Shown here one piece after another: positions 15,095 to 22,928 of a stretch of 40,982 nt of DNA. A program made the translations under genes and the position numbers. The notes beneath the pieces are model-generated. The model searched no databases, was not told the origin of the DNA, and saw nothing but the letters and a program-made list of their open reading frames with translations. Location of the stretch: the NCBI GenBank assembly GCA_964576715.1, contig CAZNWE010000036.1, forward strand, positions 1-40,982. The letters are read 5' to 3'. Source of the stretch: SLRI01 sp964576715 (GTDB lineage Bacteria; Pseudomonadota; Alphaproteobacteria; Geminicoccales; Geminicoccaceae). Each line of letters begins with the position of its first letter. Positions within the stretch are counted from its first letter, which is position 1.

Positions 15095-16084
15095 CTAGTC
15101 GGTGACGATCGTGCCCTCCGGGAAGAAGGCATTGAAGGCGAAAGCGAAATCGACGCTGTAGACGACGTCCCGCCAGCCGCCGTCGACCCACCGCTCGACG
15201 ACCACATTACCGACGTCGCGGCCATCGGCGAGCCGCGGCGCGTCGAGTGCCGAAGCCTGGCCCGGCGCCCAGCTGAGCCGGAGATCGCCCGCCTCGATCC
15301 GCTCCCGCCGGCGCAGGAGGTCGAGGCTCCAGGCCCGGTCGCCCACCCGGACCACCCGCGCCATGGCCGGAATGCCGTCGGGCAGCGGGCCCTGAAAGAG
15401 GAACGGCCGGCGACCCTCGTCGTCGTAGGCGACATAGGGATTGCGGCCGTAGTCGCGACGGAACGTGCCGTCGGGCACCAGCACCCCCAGCTCGCGATCG
15501 GCATGGCGTGCGAGAAACATCGCATAGCTCTCGAGCCGCGAGGGCAGCATCTCCAGCGTGGTGCCCATCAGGTCGCCGATGATCGCCTCGCCGGTGAACT
15601 GCTGCCACCAGCTCTCGGTCTGCCGGTCATACATGACCAGGTCGGAATGGCGGAGCTTGCCGGTCGTGCCGAAGTCGAGCTCCTGCCCATCCACCGTCCG
15701 GTCGAAGACGATGCCGGTGTTGCAGAGCGGGCAGTAGGTCACGGCGATCGCGCGGCCGTCGAAGCGGTCGTTGACGATCTCGTGCCACATCAAGATGCGC
15801 AACGGATAGGCTCGGGCCTCGTCGGGCGTGCTGAGCGTGATCACCGCCTCCTCCGGCGGCAGGTCGACGGCGCCCGGTGCGGCGAAGGTCGGCGCGTCGA
15901 TGGCCGGGATGCCGTCCTTGGGCGGGCCGCCGGAGAGGATCTCGGCGAAATCCACGAGGCTGCGGCTGAAGTCGGTGTCGGGCCACTCGCTCTGCCACTG
16001 ATCCGGCGCTGCTGGCGCCTGCCCGACGGCGAGCGGGGCGTAGACGAGCGCACCGAGAAAGAGTGCCACTGTGCGTTTGCGCAT
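15095..16084 (-). CDS. DUF3179 domain-containing secreted protein
   Basis: A 329-residue exported protein of the DUF3179 family, whose function is unknown. A signal peptide at about 1-22 (MRKRTVALFLGALVYAPLAV) is followed by the mature chain. The family hallmark AVTYCPLCNTGIVFDR, with its CxxC pair, is present, as are the preceding YPLRILMWHEIVND and the following GTTGKLRHSDLVMYDR and WWQQFTGEAIIGD. The CxxC could bind metal or be redox-active; that is inference. A strong GGAGGAGGC ribosome binding site precedes the ATG. It is divergent from the HIG1-domain gene across 160 bp. Confidence 0.88.
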   Translation of the reverse strand: MRKRTVALFLGALVYAPLAVGQAPAAPDQWQSEWPDTDFSRSLVDFAEILSGGPPKDGIPAIDAPTFAAPGAVDLPPEEAVITLSTPDEARAYPLRILMWHEIVNDRFDGRAIAVTYCPLCNTGIVFDRTVDGQELDFGTTGKLRHSDLVMYDRQTESWWQQFTGEAIIGDLMGTTLEMLPSRLESYAMFLARHADRELGVLVPDGTFRRDYGRNPYVAYDDEGRRPFLFQGPLPDGIPAMARVVRVGDRAWSLDLLRRRERIEAGDLRLSWAPGQASALDAPRLADGRDVGNVVVERWVDGGWRDVVYSVDFAFAFNAFFPEGTIVTD

Positions 16085-16243
16085 GCCTCCTCCGAATGAT
16101 CTTTGGCCAAAGGGTCGGCGTACCCTTCACCACAGGCGACGCGGCCTGCATACTCAACCGTGTTCACGCCTGCTCGATGGCGCGTGCCGGCCGGCGGCCC
16201 GACCGCGGCGTCGGCTTGTCTCGCTCACGCTTCGGAATCAGCG

Positions 16244-16432
16244 ATGACCTTCATGAGCGCTTTGTTGATCTTGGCCATGCTGGCGACGGTGGTGGTCCTG
16301 TTCACCGGCATCGTCGGCTTCGTCCGCGGCGGCGCCTTCAACGAGAAGTATGGCAACAAGCTGATGCAGGCGCGGGTCGGGCTCCAGTTCGTCGCACTTG
16401 CCATTCTGGCGGTGCTGTTCTTGATGCAGTAG
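16244..16432 (+). CDS. HIG1-domain twin-transmembrane protein
   Basis: A 62-residue inner-membrane protein with two hydrophobic helices (LLILAMLATVVVLFTGIVGF and VGLQFVALAILAVLFLMQ) joined by a short loop, RGGAFNEKYGNKLMQAR. The N-K-M-R loop pattern is that of the hypoxia-induced HIG1 domain found in alphaproteobacteria and mitochondria, where relatives associate with cytochrome oxidase. The ATG at 16244 has a modest GGAA site; a second ATG lies three codons later. The longer open frame upstream encodes no domain. It precedes the cobalamin adenosyltransferase gene by 70 bp, and this neighbourhood is, from general knowledge, a common alphaproteobacterial arrangement. Confidence 0.82.
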   Translation: MTFMSALLILAMLATVVVLFTGIVGFVRGGAFNEKYGNKLMQARVGLQFVALAILAVLFLMQ

Positions 16433-16502
16433 TCATGGCGCGTTGCAGCGCCGGCCGCGGCGGCGCTGGCGACCCACCCCCCTGCATCTCGAGGCCCCGA
16501 CC

Positions 16503-17072
16503 ATGGTGACATTGACGACGATCTACACGCGCGGCGGCGATCAGGGAAAAACCTCGCTCGGCGACGGTGCGCGGATCGCCAAGCACAGTCCCAGGGTCGA
16601 GGCCTACGGCACTGTCGACGAACTGAACGCCACGGTCGGGCTCGTCCGCCTCCATACCGGCGACGCCGCCGCCATCGAGGCGATGCTGACGCGCATCCAG
16701 AACGACCTCTTCGATCTCGGCGCCGACCTCTGCCGGCCGGGAACCGACGCGAGCGACCAAACGACGCTGCGAATCCAGGAGACCCAGATCGAGCGGCTCG
16801 AGCAGGAGATCGACCAGTTGAACGCCGAGCTGCAACCGCTCACCTCTTTCGTGCTGCCGGGAGGCACGCCGGCTGCCGCCCATCTGCACCTCGCCCGCAC
16901 CGTCTGCCGGCGCGCCGAGCGGCTGGTCAGCGCCCTGCATGAGGCGGAGCCGGTCAACGCTCTGGCAATGCGCTATCTCAATCGCCTGTCCGACTTCTTC
17001 TTCGTCGCCTCACGCTTCGTCAACGACCAAGGTCGCGGCGATGTCTTGTGGCAGCCGGGGGCGCATCGTTGA
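16503..17072 (+). CDS. Cob(I)alamin adenosyltransferase, PduO type
   Basis: A 189-residue ATP:corrinoid adenosyltransferase that makes coenzyme B12 (adenosylcobalamin). The N-terminal ATP motif TRGGDQGKTSLGDG lies at about 9-22, the conserved VEAYGTVDELNA follows, and the helical bundle carries CRRAERLV and YLNRLSDFFFVASR with the expected Arg, Asp and Phe residues. This is the PduO/MMAB form, unrelated to CobA. Adenosylcobalamin would serve methylmalonyl-CoA and ethylmalonyl-CoA mutases, which fits mesaconyl-CoA hydratase in this window. The etfB gene follows on the same strand behind its own probable promoter. Confidence 0.93.
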   Translation: MVTLTTIYTRGGDQGKTSLGDGARIAKHSPRVEAYGTVDELNATVGLVRLHTGDAAAIEAMLTRIQNDLFDLGADLCRPGTDASDQTTLRIQETQIERLEQEIDQLNAELQPLTSFVLPGGTPAAAHLHLARTVCRRAERLVSALHEAEPVNALAMRYLNRLSDFFFVASRFVNDQGRGDVLWQPGAHR

Positions 17073-17117
17073 GCGCCGCAGCTCAACACCATTGGCCGAT
17101 CGCGAGGTGTTGGCGCG

Positions 17118-17144
17118 TTGACAAGCCAGTGACCAGGGCATATT
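17118..17144 (+). promoter_or_regulatory. Candidate sigma-70 promoter for etfBA
   Basis: A perfect TTGACA at 17118-17123 is followed, 15 bases on, by CATATT (17139-17144), four of six bases to the -10 consensus; TATTTC with a 17-base spacer is an alternative. It lies about 75 bp before the etfB start, in an AT-richer patch between genes. The position is right for etfBA and probably hbd. Confidence 0.45.
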
Positions 17145-17220
17145 TCTGGCTATTGCAGTGCACAAAAAACGGGCTGATGCGCTCGGGCTGCACACCGGTC
17201 GTTCAACAGAGGTGTCGCCG

Positions 17221-17970
17221 ATGAAGGTGCTGGTGCCGGTCAAGCGGGTCGTCGACTACAACGTCAAGATCAGGGTCAAGGCCGACCAGAGCGGGGTCGA
17301 GACCGCCAACGTCAAGATGTCGATGAACCCCTTCGACGAAATCGCCAACGAGGAGGCGATCCGGCTGAAGGAGAAGGGGATCGCGACCGAGATCGTGGCG
17401 GTGTCGCTGGGCGAGGCCAAGTGCCAGGAAACGCTGCGGACGGCGCTCGCCATGGGGGCGGATCGCGCCATCCACGTTGGCGTTGACGGTGAGCTGCAAC
17501 CCTTGGCCGTCGCCAAATGCCTCAAGGCAATCGTCGAGCGTGAACAGCCGGGCCTCATTCTCATGGGCAAGCAGGCGATCGACGACGATAGCAACCAGAC
17601 GGGACAGAAGCTGGCCGCTCTGCTGGGCTGGGCGCAGGCGACCTTCGTTTCCAGGCTGGACGTCTCGGACGGCAAGGCGGTCTGCGGTCGGGAGGTCGAT
17701 GAGGGTATCGAGACCATCGAGGTCCGTCTGCCGGCAATCATCACCGTCGACCTTCGCCTCAACGAGCCGCGTTACGCCTCCCTGCCCAATATCATGAAGG
17801 CGAAGAAAAAGCCGATCGACGCACTTAGTCCCGACGAACTCGGCGTCGATGTCACCCCGCGCCTCGTGTACACCCATTTCGAGGAGCCGCCCAAGCGGCA
17901 GGCTGGTGTCAGGGTCGACAGCATCAACGAACTCGTGAGCAAGCTGAAATCCGAAGCGGGAGTGCTCTGA
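17221..17970 (+). CDS. etfB: Electron transfer flavoprotein subunit beta
   Basis: The 249-residue beta subunit of electron transfer flavoprotein, which holds AMP and helps pass electrons from acyl-CoA and other dehydrogenases to ETF-quinone oxidoreductase. The start MKVLVPVKRVVDYNVKIRVK and the segment MSMNPFDEIANEEAIRLKEK are diagnostic, as are LMGKQAIDDDSNQTGQ (nucleotide site) and RLNEPRYASLPNIMKAKKKP, the beta-subunit signature with the lysine recognised by a methyltransferase in some relatives. Its length is normal. The stop overlaps the etfA start (TGATG), so the two subunits are translationally coupled. Confidence 0.96.
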   Translation: MKVLVPVKRVVDYNVKIRVKADQSGVETANVKMSMNPFDEIANEEAIRLKEKGIATEIVAVSLGEAKCQETLRTALAMGADRAIHVGVDGELQPLAVAKCLKAIVEREQPGLILMGKQAIDDDSNQTGQKLAALLGWAQATFVSRLDVSDGKAVCGREVDEGIETIEVRLPAIITVDLRLNEPRYASLPNIMKAKKKPIDALSPDELGVDVTPRLVYTHFEEPPKRQAGVRVDSINELVSKLKSEAGVL

Positions 17971-18914
17971 TGGCGGTGCTGATCCTTGCCCAGCACGACA
18001 ACCAGTCCCTCGACACGGCAACTCTGCACTGCGTGACGGCCGCCAGACAGCTGCCCGGCACCTGCCACATGCTGGTTGCCGGCAAGGACTGCGCTGCCGT
18101 CGCGGAGGCTGCGGCCAAGGTGCCGGGCATCGAAAAGGTGCTCAGGGTCGAGCACGAGGCCTATGCCAACCCGGTGGCCGAGGACCTCGCGCCGCTGCTC
18201 GTCGCAATGGCCGGCGACTACGACTACCTCGTTGCCGCGTCGACCACCTTCAGCCGCAACGTCATGCCGCGGGTCGCCGCTCTTCTCGACACGGCTCAAG
18301 TCAGCGACATCGTCGCCGTCGTCAGCCCGTCGACCTTCAAACGCTACATCTACGCCGGCAATGCGTTGACCACGGTCGAGAGCAAGGACGCCAAGCGGGT
18401 GCTTACGGTGCGCACCACCACCTTCGACGCGGCCCCGGCCGAGGGCGGCAGTGCGGCGATCGAGACCGCGGCCGCGGTCGACCCGGCCGGCCTCGCCACC
18501 TTTGTCGGCCGCGAGGTGCAGTCCAGCGCCAGGCCGGATCTGACCTCGGCCCGGGTGGTGGTTTCGGGCGGCCGCGGCGTCGGCTCGTCCGACAATTTCC
18601 AGATCATCGAGCAGCTCGCCGACAGCGTCGGCGCTGCGGTCGGGGCGTCACGCGCCGCCGTCGATGCCGGCTATGCACCCAATGACTGGCAGGTCGGCCA
18701 GACCGGCAAGATCGTGGCCCCGGATCTCTACGTCGCGGTCGGCATCTCGGGTGCGATCCAGCATCTCGCCGGGATGAAGGACAGCAAGATCATTGTCGCC
18801 ATCAACAAGGACGAGGAGGCCCCGATCTTTCAGGTCGCCGATTACGGCCTCGTCGGCGATCTGTTCAAGCTGGTCCCCGAGCTGACCGACAAGCTCGCGC
18901 AGGCCAAGGACTGA
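17970..18914 (+). CDS. etfA: Electron transfer flavoprotein subunit alpha
   Basis: The 314-residue alpha subunit of ETF, which carries the FAD. The C-terminal FAD domain is complete: SGGRGVGSSDNFQIIEQLAD, then GQTGKIVAPDLYVAVGISGA, IQHLAGMKDSKIIVAINKD and PIFQVADYGLVGDLF. The N-terminal domain is more variable (VLILAQHDNQSLDTATLHC), as is usual. The start codon overlaps the etfB stop by one base. The hbd gene begins 23 bases after the stop with an AGGAG ribosome binding site, so etfB, etfA and hbd form one operon, an arrangement common in alphaproteobacteria. Confidence 0.96.
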   Translation: MAVLILAQHDNQSLDTATLHCVTAARQLPGTCHMLVAGKDCAAVAEAAAKVPGIEKVLRVEHEAYANPVAEDLAPLLVAMAGDYDYLVAASTTFSRNVMPRVAALLDTAQVSDIVAVVSPSTFKRYIYAGNALTTVESKDAKRVLTVRTTTFDAAPAEGGSAAIETAAAVDPAGLATFVGREVQSSARPDLTSARVVVSGGRGVGSSDNFQIIEQLADSVGAAVGASRAAVDAGYAPNDWQVGQTGKIVAPDLYVAVGISGAIQHLAGMKDSKIIVAINKDEEAPIFQVADYGLVGDLFKLVPELTDKLAQAKD

Positions 18915-18937
18915 GCGGCAAACCCAGGAGCGGCTTG

Positions 18938-19849
18938 ATGCCCGGCTACACGGAAAAGGACTACCCGCCACTGCCCGTGGTCCAGCACATCGGGATCATC
19001 GGTGCGGGTCAGATGGGCGGCGGCATCGCCCAGGTGGCCGCCGTCTCGGGGCTCGACGTCGTCCTGATCGACGTCAAGCAGGAGGCACTCGACGGTGCTC
19101 TCGGCTCGATCGCCCGGCTCCTCGACCGGCAGATCAGCAAGGGCGCGATGACCGCAAGCGACCGCGATGCGGCACTCGGGCGGATCAAGACCGCGACCTC
19201 GATGGGGTCGCTGGGCGACTGCGACCTCGTGGTCGAGGCGGCGACCGAGGACGAGACGCTCAAGCGCAAGATCTTCAAAGAGCTGGTCGAGAACGTCAAG
19301 GACGACGCGATCATCGCCTCCAACACGTCATCGATCTCGATCACCCGGCTCGCCGCCGCCACCGACCGGCCCGAGCGCTTCATCGGCATGCACTTCATGA
19401 ACCCGGTGCCGGCGATGAAGCTGATCGAGGTGATCCGCGGCATCGCCACGGCCGAGGATACCTACCAGTCGATCAAGGCGCTCTGCGAGAAGCTCGGCAA
19501 GACGGCGGTCACCGCCGAGGATTTCCCGGCCTTCATCGTCAACCGCATCCTCCTGCCGATGATCAACGAGGCGGTCTACACGCTCTACGAGGGGGTGGGC
19601 ACGGTCGAGAGCATCGACACCGCGATGAAGCTCGGTGCCAATCATCCGATGGGGCCGCTCGAGCTCGCCGATTTCATCGGCCTCGATACCTGCCTCTCGG
19701 TGATGCAGGTGCTCTATGACGGCCTCGCCGACAGCAAGTACCGACCCTGTCCCTTGCTCGTGAAGTATGTCGAGGCCGGCTGGCTCGGCCGCAAGGTCAA
19801 TCGCGGTTTCTACGATTACCGCGGCGAGACCCCGATCCCGACCCGCTGA
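18938..19849 (+). CDS. hbd: 3-hydroxybutyryl-CoA dehydrogenase
   Basis: A 303-residue NAD-dependent 3-hydroxyacyl-CoA dehydrogenase acting on short chains, converting 3-hydroxybutyryl-CoA to acetoacetyl-CoA. The dinucleotide-binding GAGQMGGGIAQ begins at residue 22 after a 17-residue extension not seen in the shortest homologues. The catalytic pair is His152 (GMHFMNPVP) and Glu164. The C-terminal domain has ANHPMGPLELADFIGLDTCL and the end signature WLGRKVNRGFYDY. Third gene of the etf operon. Electrons and intermediates of butyrate, polyhydroxybutyrate and ethylmalonyl-CoA metabolism meet at this step. The alternative names paaH or mmgB cannot be separated from hbd by sequence alone. Confidence 0.92.
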   Translation: MPGYTEKDYPPLPVVQHIGIIGAGQMGGGIAQVAAVSGLDVVLIDVKQEALDGALGSIARLLDRQISKGAMTASDRDAALGRIKTATSMGSLGDCDLVVEAATEDETLKRKIFKELVENVKDDAIIASNTSSISITRLAAATDRPERFIGMHFMNPVPAMKLIEVIRGIATAEDTYQSIKALCEKLGKTAVTAEDFPAFIVNRILLPMINEAVYTLYEGVGTVESIDTAMKLGANHPMGPLELADFIGLDTCLSVMQVLYDGLADSKYRPCPLLVKYVEAGWLGRKVNRGFYDYRGETPIPTR

Positions 19850-20123
19850 CCAGCTCTGGCCCTTGGTCTAGACGGGTGGGCGAACGTCGCCCGCCAAGCG
19901 GTCGGCGACCGCGTGGCACGCCGCATCGACCAGCGGGCGGCCCTTGGTCGGCGAGCGGACGTGGTGTCGTCGCGGTGATTCGCGAACGCCGTGCTGCTGC
20001 AGCATGTGCGGCATCGCTTCGCCCGATCGGCCGGACTGGCCGGGCGCATGGCCATCGGCACAACCCAAGCCTATAATTCCGCCCCTGGGACGCCGCCGAT
20101 GGTTTGCCACTCTGGGGGGTTGG

Positions 20124-20675
20124 ATGACGACGGATGTAACGGTACGCGAGGCCGTGGCGGTGATCGAAGACGTGGATTCGCTGGAGGCCGTGGTCGAGGA
20201 ACTGCAGGCGGCCGGTTTCAGCGCCGCCGATATCAGCCTCTTGGCCGGTCACGCGACCGTCGAGAACAAGCTCGGCCGGATGTACGAGCGGGTCGAGGAG
20301 CTCGCGGACGACCCGAGCGCACCACGGGCGGCCTTCGTCTCCAACCGCACGGTCGAGCAGCGCGAGAAGATGGTGGTGGGCTCGATGGCGACGCTGCCGA
20401 CCTTGATCGCCGCCGGTACCGTGGTCGCATCGGCCGGCGCGGTGGCCGCCGCCATCGCCGGCACTGCCGTGACCGGTGCCCTGATCGGCAAGGTCCTGGC
20501 CCACTGGATGGACAAGCGGCATGCCAAGTGGCTCGAGGAGCAGCTCGAGCGGGGCGGCATCCTGCTTTGGGTCCGCACCCCGGACGAACTGCGGGAACGA
20601 CAGGCGCTCCAGGTCCTCGGCCGGTATGCGGCACATGACATCCATATCCACGAAATCCCCGCACCTAGCGCCTGA
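20124..20675 (+). CDS. Hypothetical protein with a glycine-zipper-like segment, stress-protein-like
   Basis: A 183-residue protein of uncertain role. Residues 1-60 (VREAVAVIEDVDSLEAVVEE and then LQAAGFSAADISLLAG) form a ferredoxin-like fold pattern as in the general-stress 17M-like domain, where a small domain senses or binds something and a hydrophobic region follows. Residues about 90-122 are an Ala/Gly-rich hydrophobic stretch (AAGTVVASAGAVAAAIAGTA) that may insert into or lie on a membrane. The C-terminus resembles the start again (GGILLWVRTPDELRERQALQ, then HDIHIHEI). The start has a weak upstream site. The AlkB gene overlaps its end by 41 bases. Confidence 0.65.
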   Translation: MTTDVTVREAVAVIEDVDSLEAVVEELQAAGFSAADISLLAGHATVENKLGRMYERVEELADDPSAPRAAFVSNRTVEQREKMVVGSMATLPTLIAAGTVVASAGAVAAAIAGTAVTGALIGKVLAHWMDKRHAKWLEEQLERGGILLWVRTPDELRERQALQVLGRYAAHDIHIHEIPAPSA

Positions 20676-21246
20676 CCTCGCCAATCTGGCACCGGCCGAC
20701 GGGCAACTAAGGCTGCTGGACGACGTGGTGCCAGCACCGGATCGGGTGCTCGATCGCCTGCTCGCCGAGATCGATTGGGGCCAGGACACGGCCTCCATCA
20801 TCGGGCGGCGGGTGGCACTGCCGCGGTTGACTGCCTGGTACGGGGACCGCGGCTATCGCTACAGCGGCATCGACAACCCGCCCCGGCCGTGGCTGCCGCT
20901 ATTGCTGGAGCTGAAGACCATCGTCGAGGCGCTGGCCGTGGCCCCCTTCAACAGCGTCCTTCTCAACCTCTATCGCGATGGCCGGGACAGCATGGGCTGG
21001 CACAGCGACGACGAGCGGTCGCTCGGCCGCGAGCCGATCATCGCGAGCCTCTCCTTCGGCGCCACGCGCCGCTTTCGCCTGAAGCACAAGACCGACCCGA
21101 CGCTTGCCGTCGCTCTCGAACTGGCTAGCGGATCCTGCCTCATTATGGCGGGGACGCTGCAGCACCACTGGCGGCATGCCCTGCCGAAGACCGCAAAGCC
21201 GGTGGGCCCGCGGGTCAACCTGACCTATCGCCTGATCAAGACCTGA
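20635..21246 (+). CDS. Alpha-ketoglutarate-dependent dioxygenase, AlkB family
   Basis: A 203-residue Fe(II)/2-oxoglutarate dioxygenase of the AlkB family, expected to remove alkyl lesions from DNA or RNA bases by oxidative demethylation. The iron ligands are His123 and Asp125 in WHSDDE and His181 in HALPKT; the 2-oxoglutarate arginines are in GPRVNLTYR (Arg193 and Arg199). The substrate-loop pattern LTAWYGDRGYRYSG and the sequence around IIASLSFGATRRFRLKHK are closest to the ALKBH2/3-type bacterial AlkB group rather than E. coli AlkB. The first 25 residues are not conserved, and the start overlaps the preceding gene by 41 bases. Its 3' end overlaps the convergent mesaconyl-CoA hydratase gene by 11 bases. 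Confidence 0.87.
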   Translation: MTSISTKSPHLAPDLANLAPADGQLRLLDDVVPAPDRVLDRLLAEIDWGQDTASIIGRRVALPRLTAWYGDRGYRYSGIDNPPRPWLPLLLELKTIVEALAVAPFNSVLLNLYRDGRDSMGWHSDDERSLGREPIIASLSFGATRRFRLKHKTDPTLAVALELASGSCLIMAGTLQHHWRHALPKTAKPVGPRVNLTYRLIKT

Positions 21247-22315
21247 GTGCCGCCCTGGTCGGGATCAGTCCCCAGTAGTCGAGATCGAGCAGCACCTCCG
21301 GCAGATAGCGACCATCGGCGCCCTTGTGCGGGAAATCGTGGCAGGGACGGTTCCTGGTGGCGACGAGGCGGAGCCTGAGCGCGGCGCAGTCGTCGCGATC
21401 CGGCAAGGGCGCCTTGTCGAGCACTTCCGACCAGGCGAAGACTGTGTCGCCGGCCTTGGCCGGGTTGGCGTGGGTGCCGGCGTTGATCGCGAGCAGGTGC
21501 CAGAGATTGCCGAGCCCGTTGAAGGAAAGTGCACGGGCGAGGCTGATCACCACGCCGCCATAGACGATCACGGCGCCGAGGCGGCCGGTTCGCTCGACAT
21601 GGTCGTTAAAATGCACGCGGGCGGTGTTCTGGTAGAGCCGTGTCGCCAGCCGGTGCTCGCTTTCCATGATGCCCATGCCGTCGACATGGTCGATACGCTC
21701 GCCGATCGCATAGTCCTCGGCGGTATGGGGTGAGCCGGAGAGCGCGGGATCGAGCACGAGCGGCCCGAGCCCGCGCGGCGCGACCAGCTCCGCGGCCGGC
21801 ACCGCCGCTGCGAGCCGCGGCACGACGGGCGATGGCGCCGGGCTCGCGGGGTCGCGCTTGTTGACCATGACCCAGCGACAATACTCGACCACCACGCGGT
21901 CGAGCTGATCGGTGCCGGTGGTCCGCACATAGACGATCCCGGTCTTGCCGCTCGACGTCTCCTTCAGCCCGATCACCTCGGAGCGGGCGAACAGCGTGTC
22001 GCCCGGCATCACCAGTCGCTTGAACCGGCCTTCCGCGTAGCCGAGATTGGCCACCGCGTTGAGCGAGATGTCCGGCACGGTCTTGCCGAAGACGACATGA
22101 AACGCCAGCAACTCGTCGATCGGCGACGCCTCGAGGCCGTTGGCAGCGGCAATGGTGGCCGCGGCTTGTGGCGCGAACCGACTGCCGGTCAAGGCGAGAT
22201 AAAGCGCCGCATCCGCCGCCGTCACGGTGCGCGGCGTCGCATGTTCGATGACTTCGCCCAGTCGGAAGTCCTCGAAAAAGCGACCACTCGTGGTTTTCAC
22301 TCGGTTTTCGGACAT
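21236..22315 (-). CDS. mch: Mesaconyl-CoA hydratase (MaoC family)
   Basis: A 359-residue double hot-dog hydratase of the ethylmalonyl-CoA pathway, interconverting mesaconyl-C1-CoA and beta-methylmalyl-CoA. The sequence follows known mesaconyl-CoA hydratases closely: FFEDFRLGEVIEHATPRTV, AFHVVFGKTVPDISLNA, VANLGYAEGRFKRLVMPGD, EVIGLKETSSGKTGIVYVR and EYCRWVMVNKRDP. The second half contains the hot-dog helix near VHFNDHVERTG and INAGTHANPAKAGD. I chose the ATG at 22315 because the next residues match the family start; an upstream frame adds 13 unconserved residues. Its presence implies the ethylmalonyl-CoA route for acetyl-CoA assimilation, although ccr and the mutase genes are outside this window. 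Confidence 0.93.
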   Translation of the reverse strand: MSENRVKTTSGRFFEDFRLGEVIEHATPRTVTAADAALYLALTGSRFAPQAAATIAAANGLEASPIDELLAFHVVFGKTVPDISLNAVANLGYAEGRFKRLVMPGDTLFARSEVIGLKETSSGKTGIVYVRTTGTDQLDRVVVEYCRWVMVNKRDPASPAPSPVVPRLAAAVPAAELVAPRGLGPLVLDPALSGSPHTAEDYAIGERIDHVDGMGIMESEHRLATRLYQNTARVHFNDHVERTGRLGAVIVYGGVVISLARALSFNGLGNLWHLLAINAGTHANPAKAGDTVFAWSEVLDKAPLPDRDDCAALRLRLVATRNRPCHDFPHKGADGRYLPEVLLDLDYWGLIPTRAALRS

Positions 22316-22517
22316 CGTACGGATCTCACGAACAGGCGTGGCTGACCTCATCACTAATACCAGGGACAGCGCCGACAGACCAACGCGATGCGTTCACGGG
22401 CTGCCAGGAATGCCGGCCTCGGGTGCATTGCGCATAACCCCAGGTTCTTTCGGTTTGATCAGAATAAACCATTCGCGCGAAAGCAAACTTTTGGCGCGTC
22501 GCCCACACCGCGCCCCC

Positions 22518-22545
22518 TTGCACACACGCCAGAATTATGTAATTT
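22518..22545 (+). promoter_or_regulatory. Candidate promoter of the small secreted-protein gene
   Basis: TTGCAC at 22518-22523, then 16 bases, then TAATTT at 22540-22545, inside a noticeably AT-richer stretch. It lies 36 bases upstream of the start codon at 22581. Both hexamers are imperfect, so this is only a candidate. Confidence 0.35.
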
Positions 22546-22580
22546 GCGTCCTGCATGAGTACGAAGGGTGAAGGGGTCTC

Positions 22581-22880
22581 ATGATGAAAACGGCACTTTT
22601 AGGCGCACTCGCCGCTGGGTTTCTTTTGACATCGGCCCCAGCAAACGCGCAGTTTTCGACCGGATCGCTGTTCTCGGGGGGGCCTCCTTGGGCGAACACT
22701 TTTCCTTTCAATTCTACCGCAGCGCAGGATCGCATTTTCGACGCGCTGAACCCTTCAGAAGATCGGGGCGTGAACGCCAGTCGTCCTCCCGGGACGGAAA
22801 ATCTGACGAAGACGGCTAACAAGGCGATTTTCCGCTTTTTCGGTGTGAGCAAGTTCACTTATTTCTTCGGGCTGCGCTGA
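22581..22880 (+). CDS. Small secreted protein of unknown function
   Basis: A 99-residue protein with a clean signal peptide (MMKTALLGALAAGFLLTSAP, cut probably after ANA). The mature part of about 75 residues is rich in Phe, Asn, Ser and Pro, without cysteines; it contains a NPSEDRGVNASRPPGTENL stretch and ends in aromatic residues (FGVSKFTYFFGLR). I recognise no family. An AAGGGG ribosome binding site lies just upstream of the tandem ATG codons. Codon use is less GC-biased than in the surrounding genes, a sign of foreign origin or low expression. A stable hairpin follows the stop. Confidence 0.72.
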   Translation: MMKTALLGALAAGFLLTSAPANAQFSTGSLFSGGPPWANTFPFNSTAAQDRIFDALNPSEDRGVNASRPPGTENLTKTANKAIFRFFGVSKFTYFFGLR

Positions 22881-22889
22881 CATCCGCGC

Positions 22890-22921
22890 AGCGACCGGGG
22901 CTCACTCGCGCCTCGGTCGCT
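22890..22921 (+). terminator. Stem-loop after the small secreted-protein gene
   Basis: AGCGACCG at 22890-22897 pairs with CGGTCGCT at 22914-22921, and pairing extends inward through one G-T pair to about 12 base pairs. No T-run follows, so this would be a Rho-aided or attenuating stem. It sits between the stop at 22880 and the next start at 22929. Confidence 0.5.
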
Positions 22922-22928
22922 CGATCCG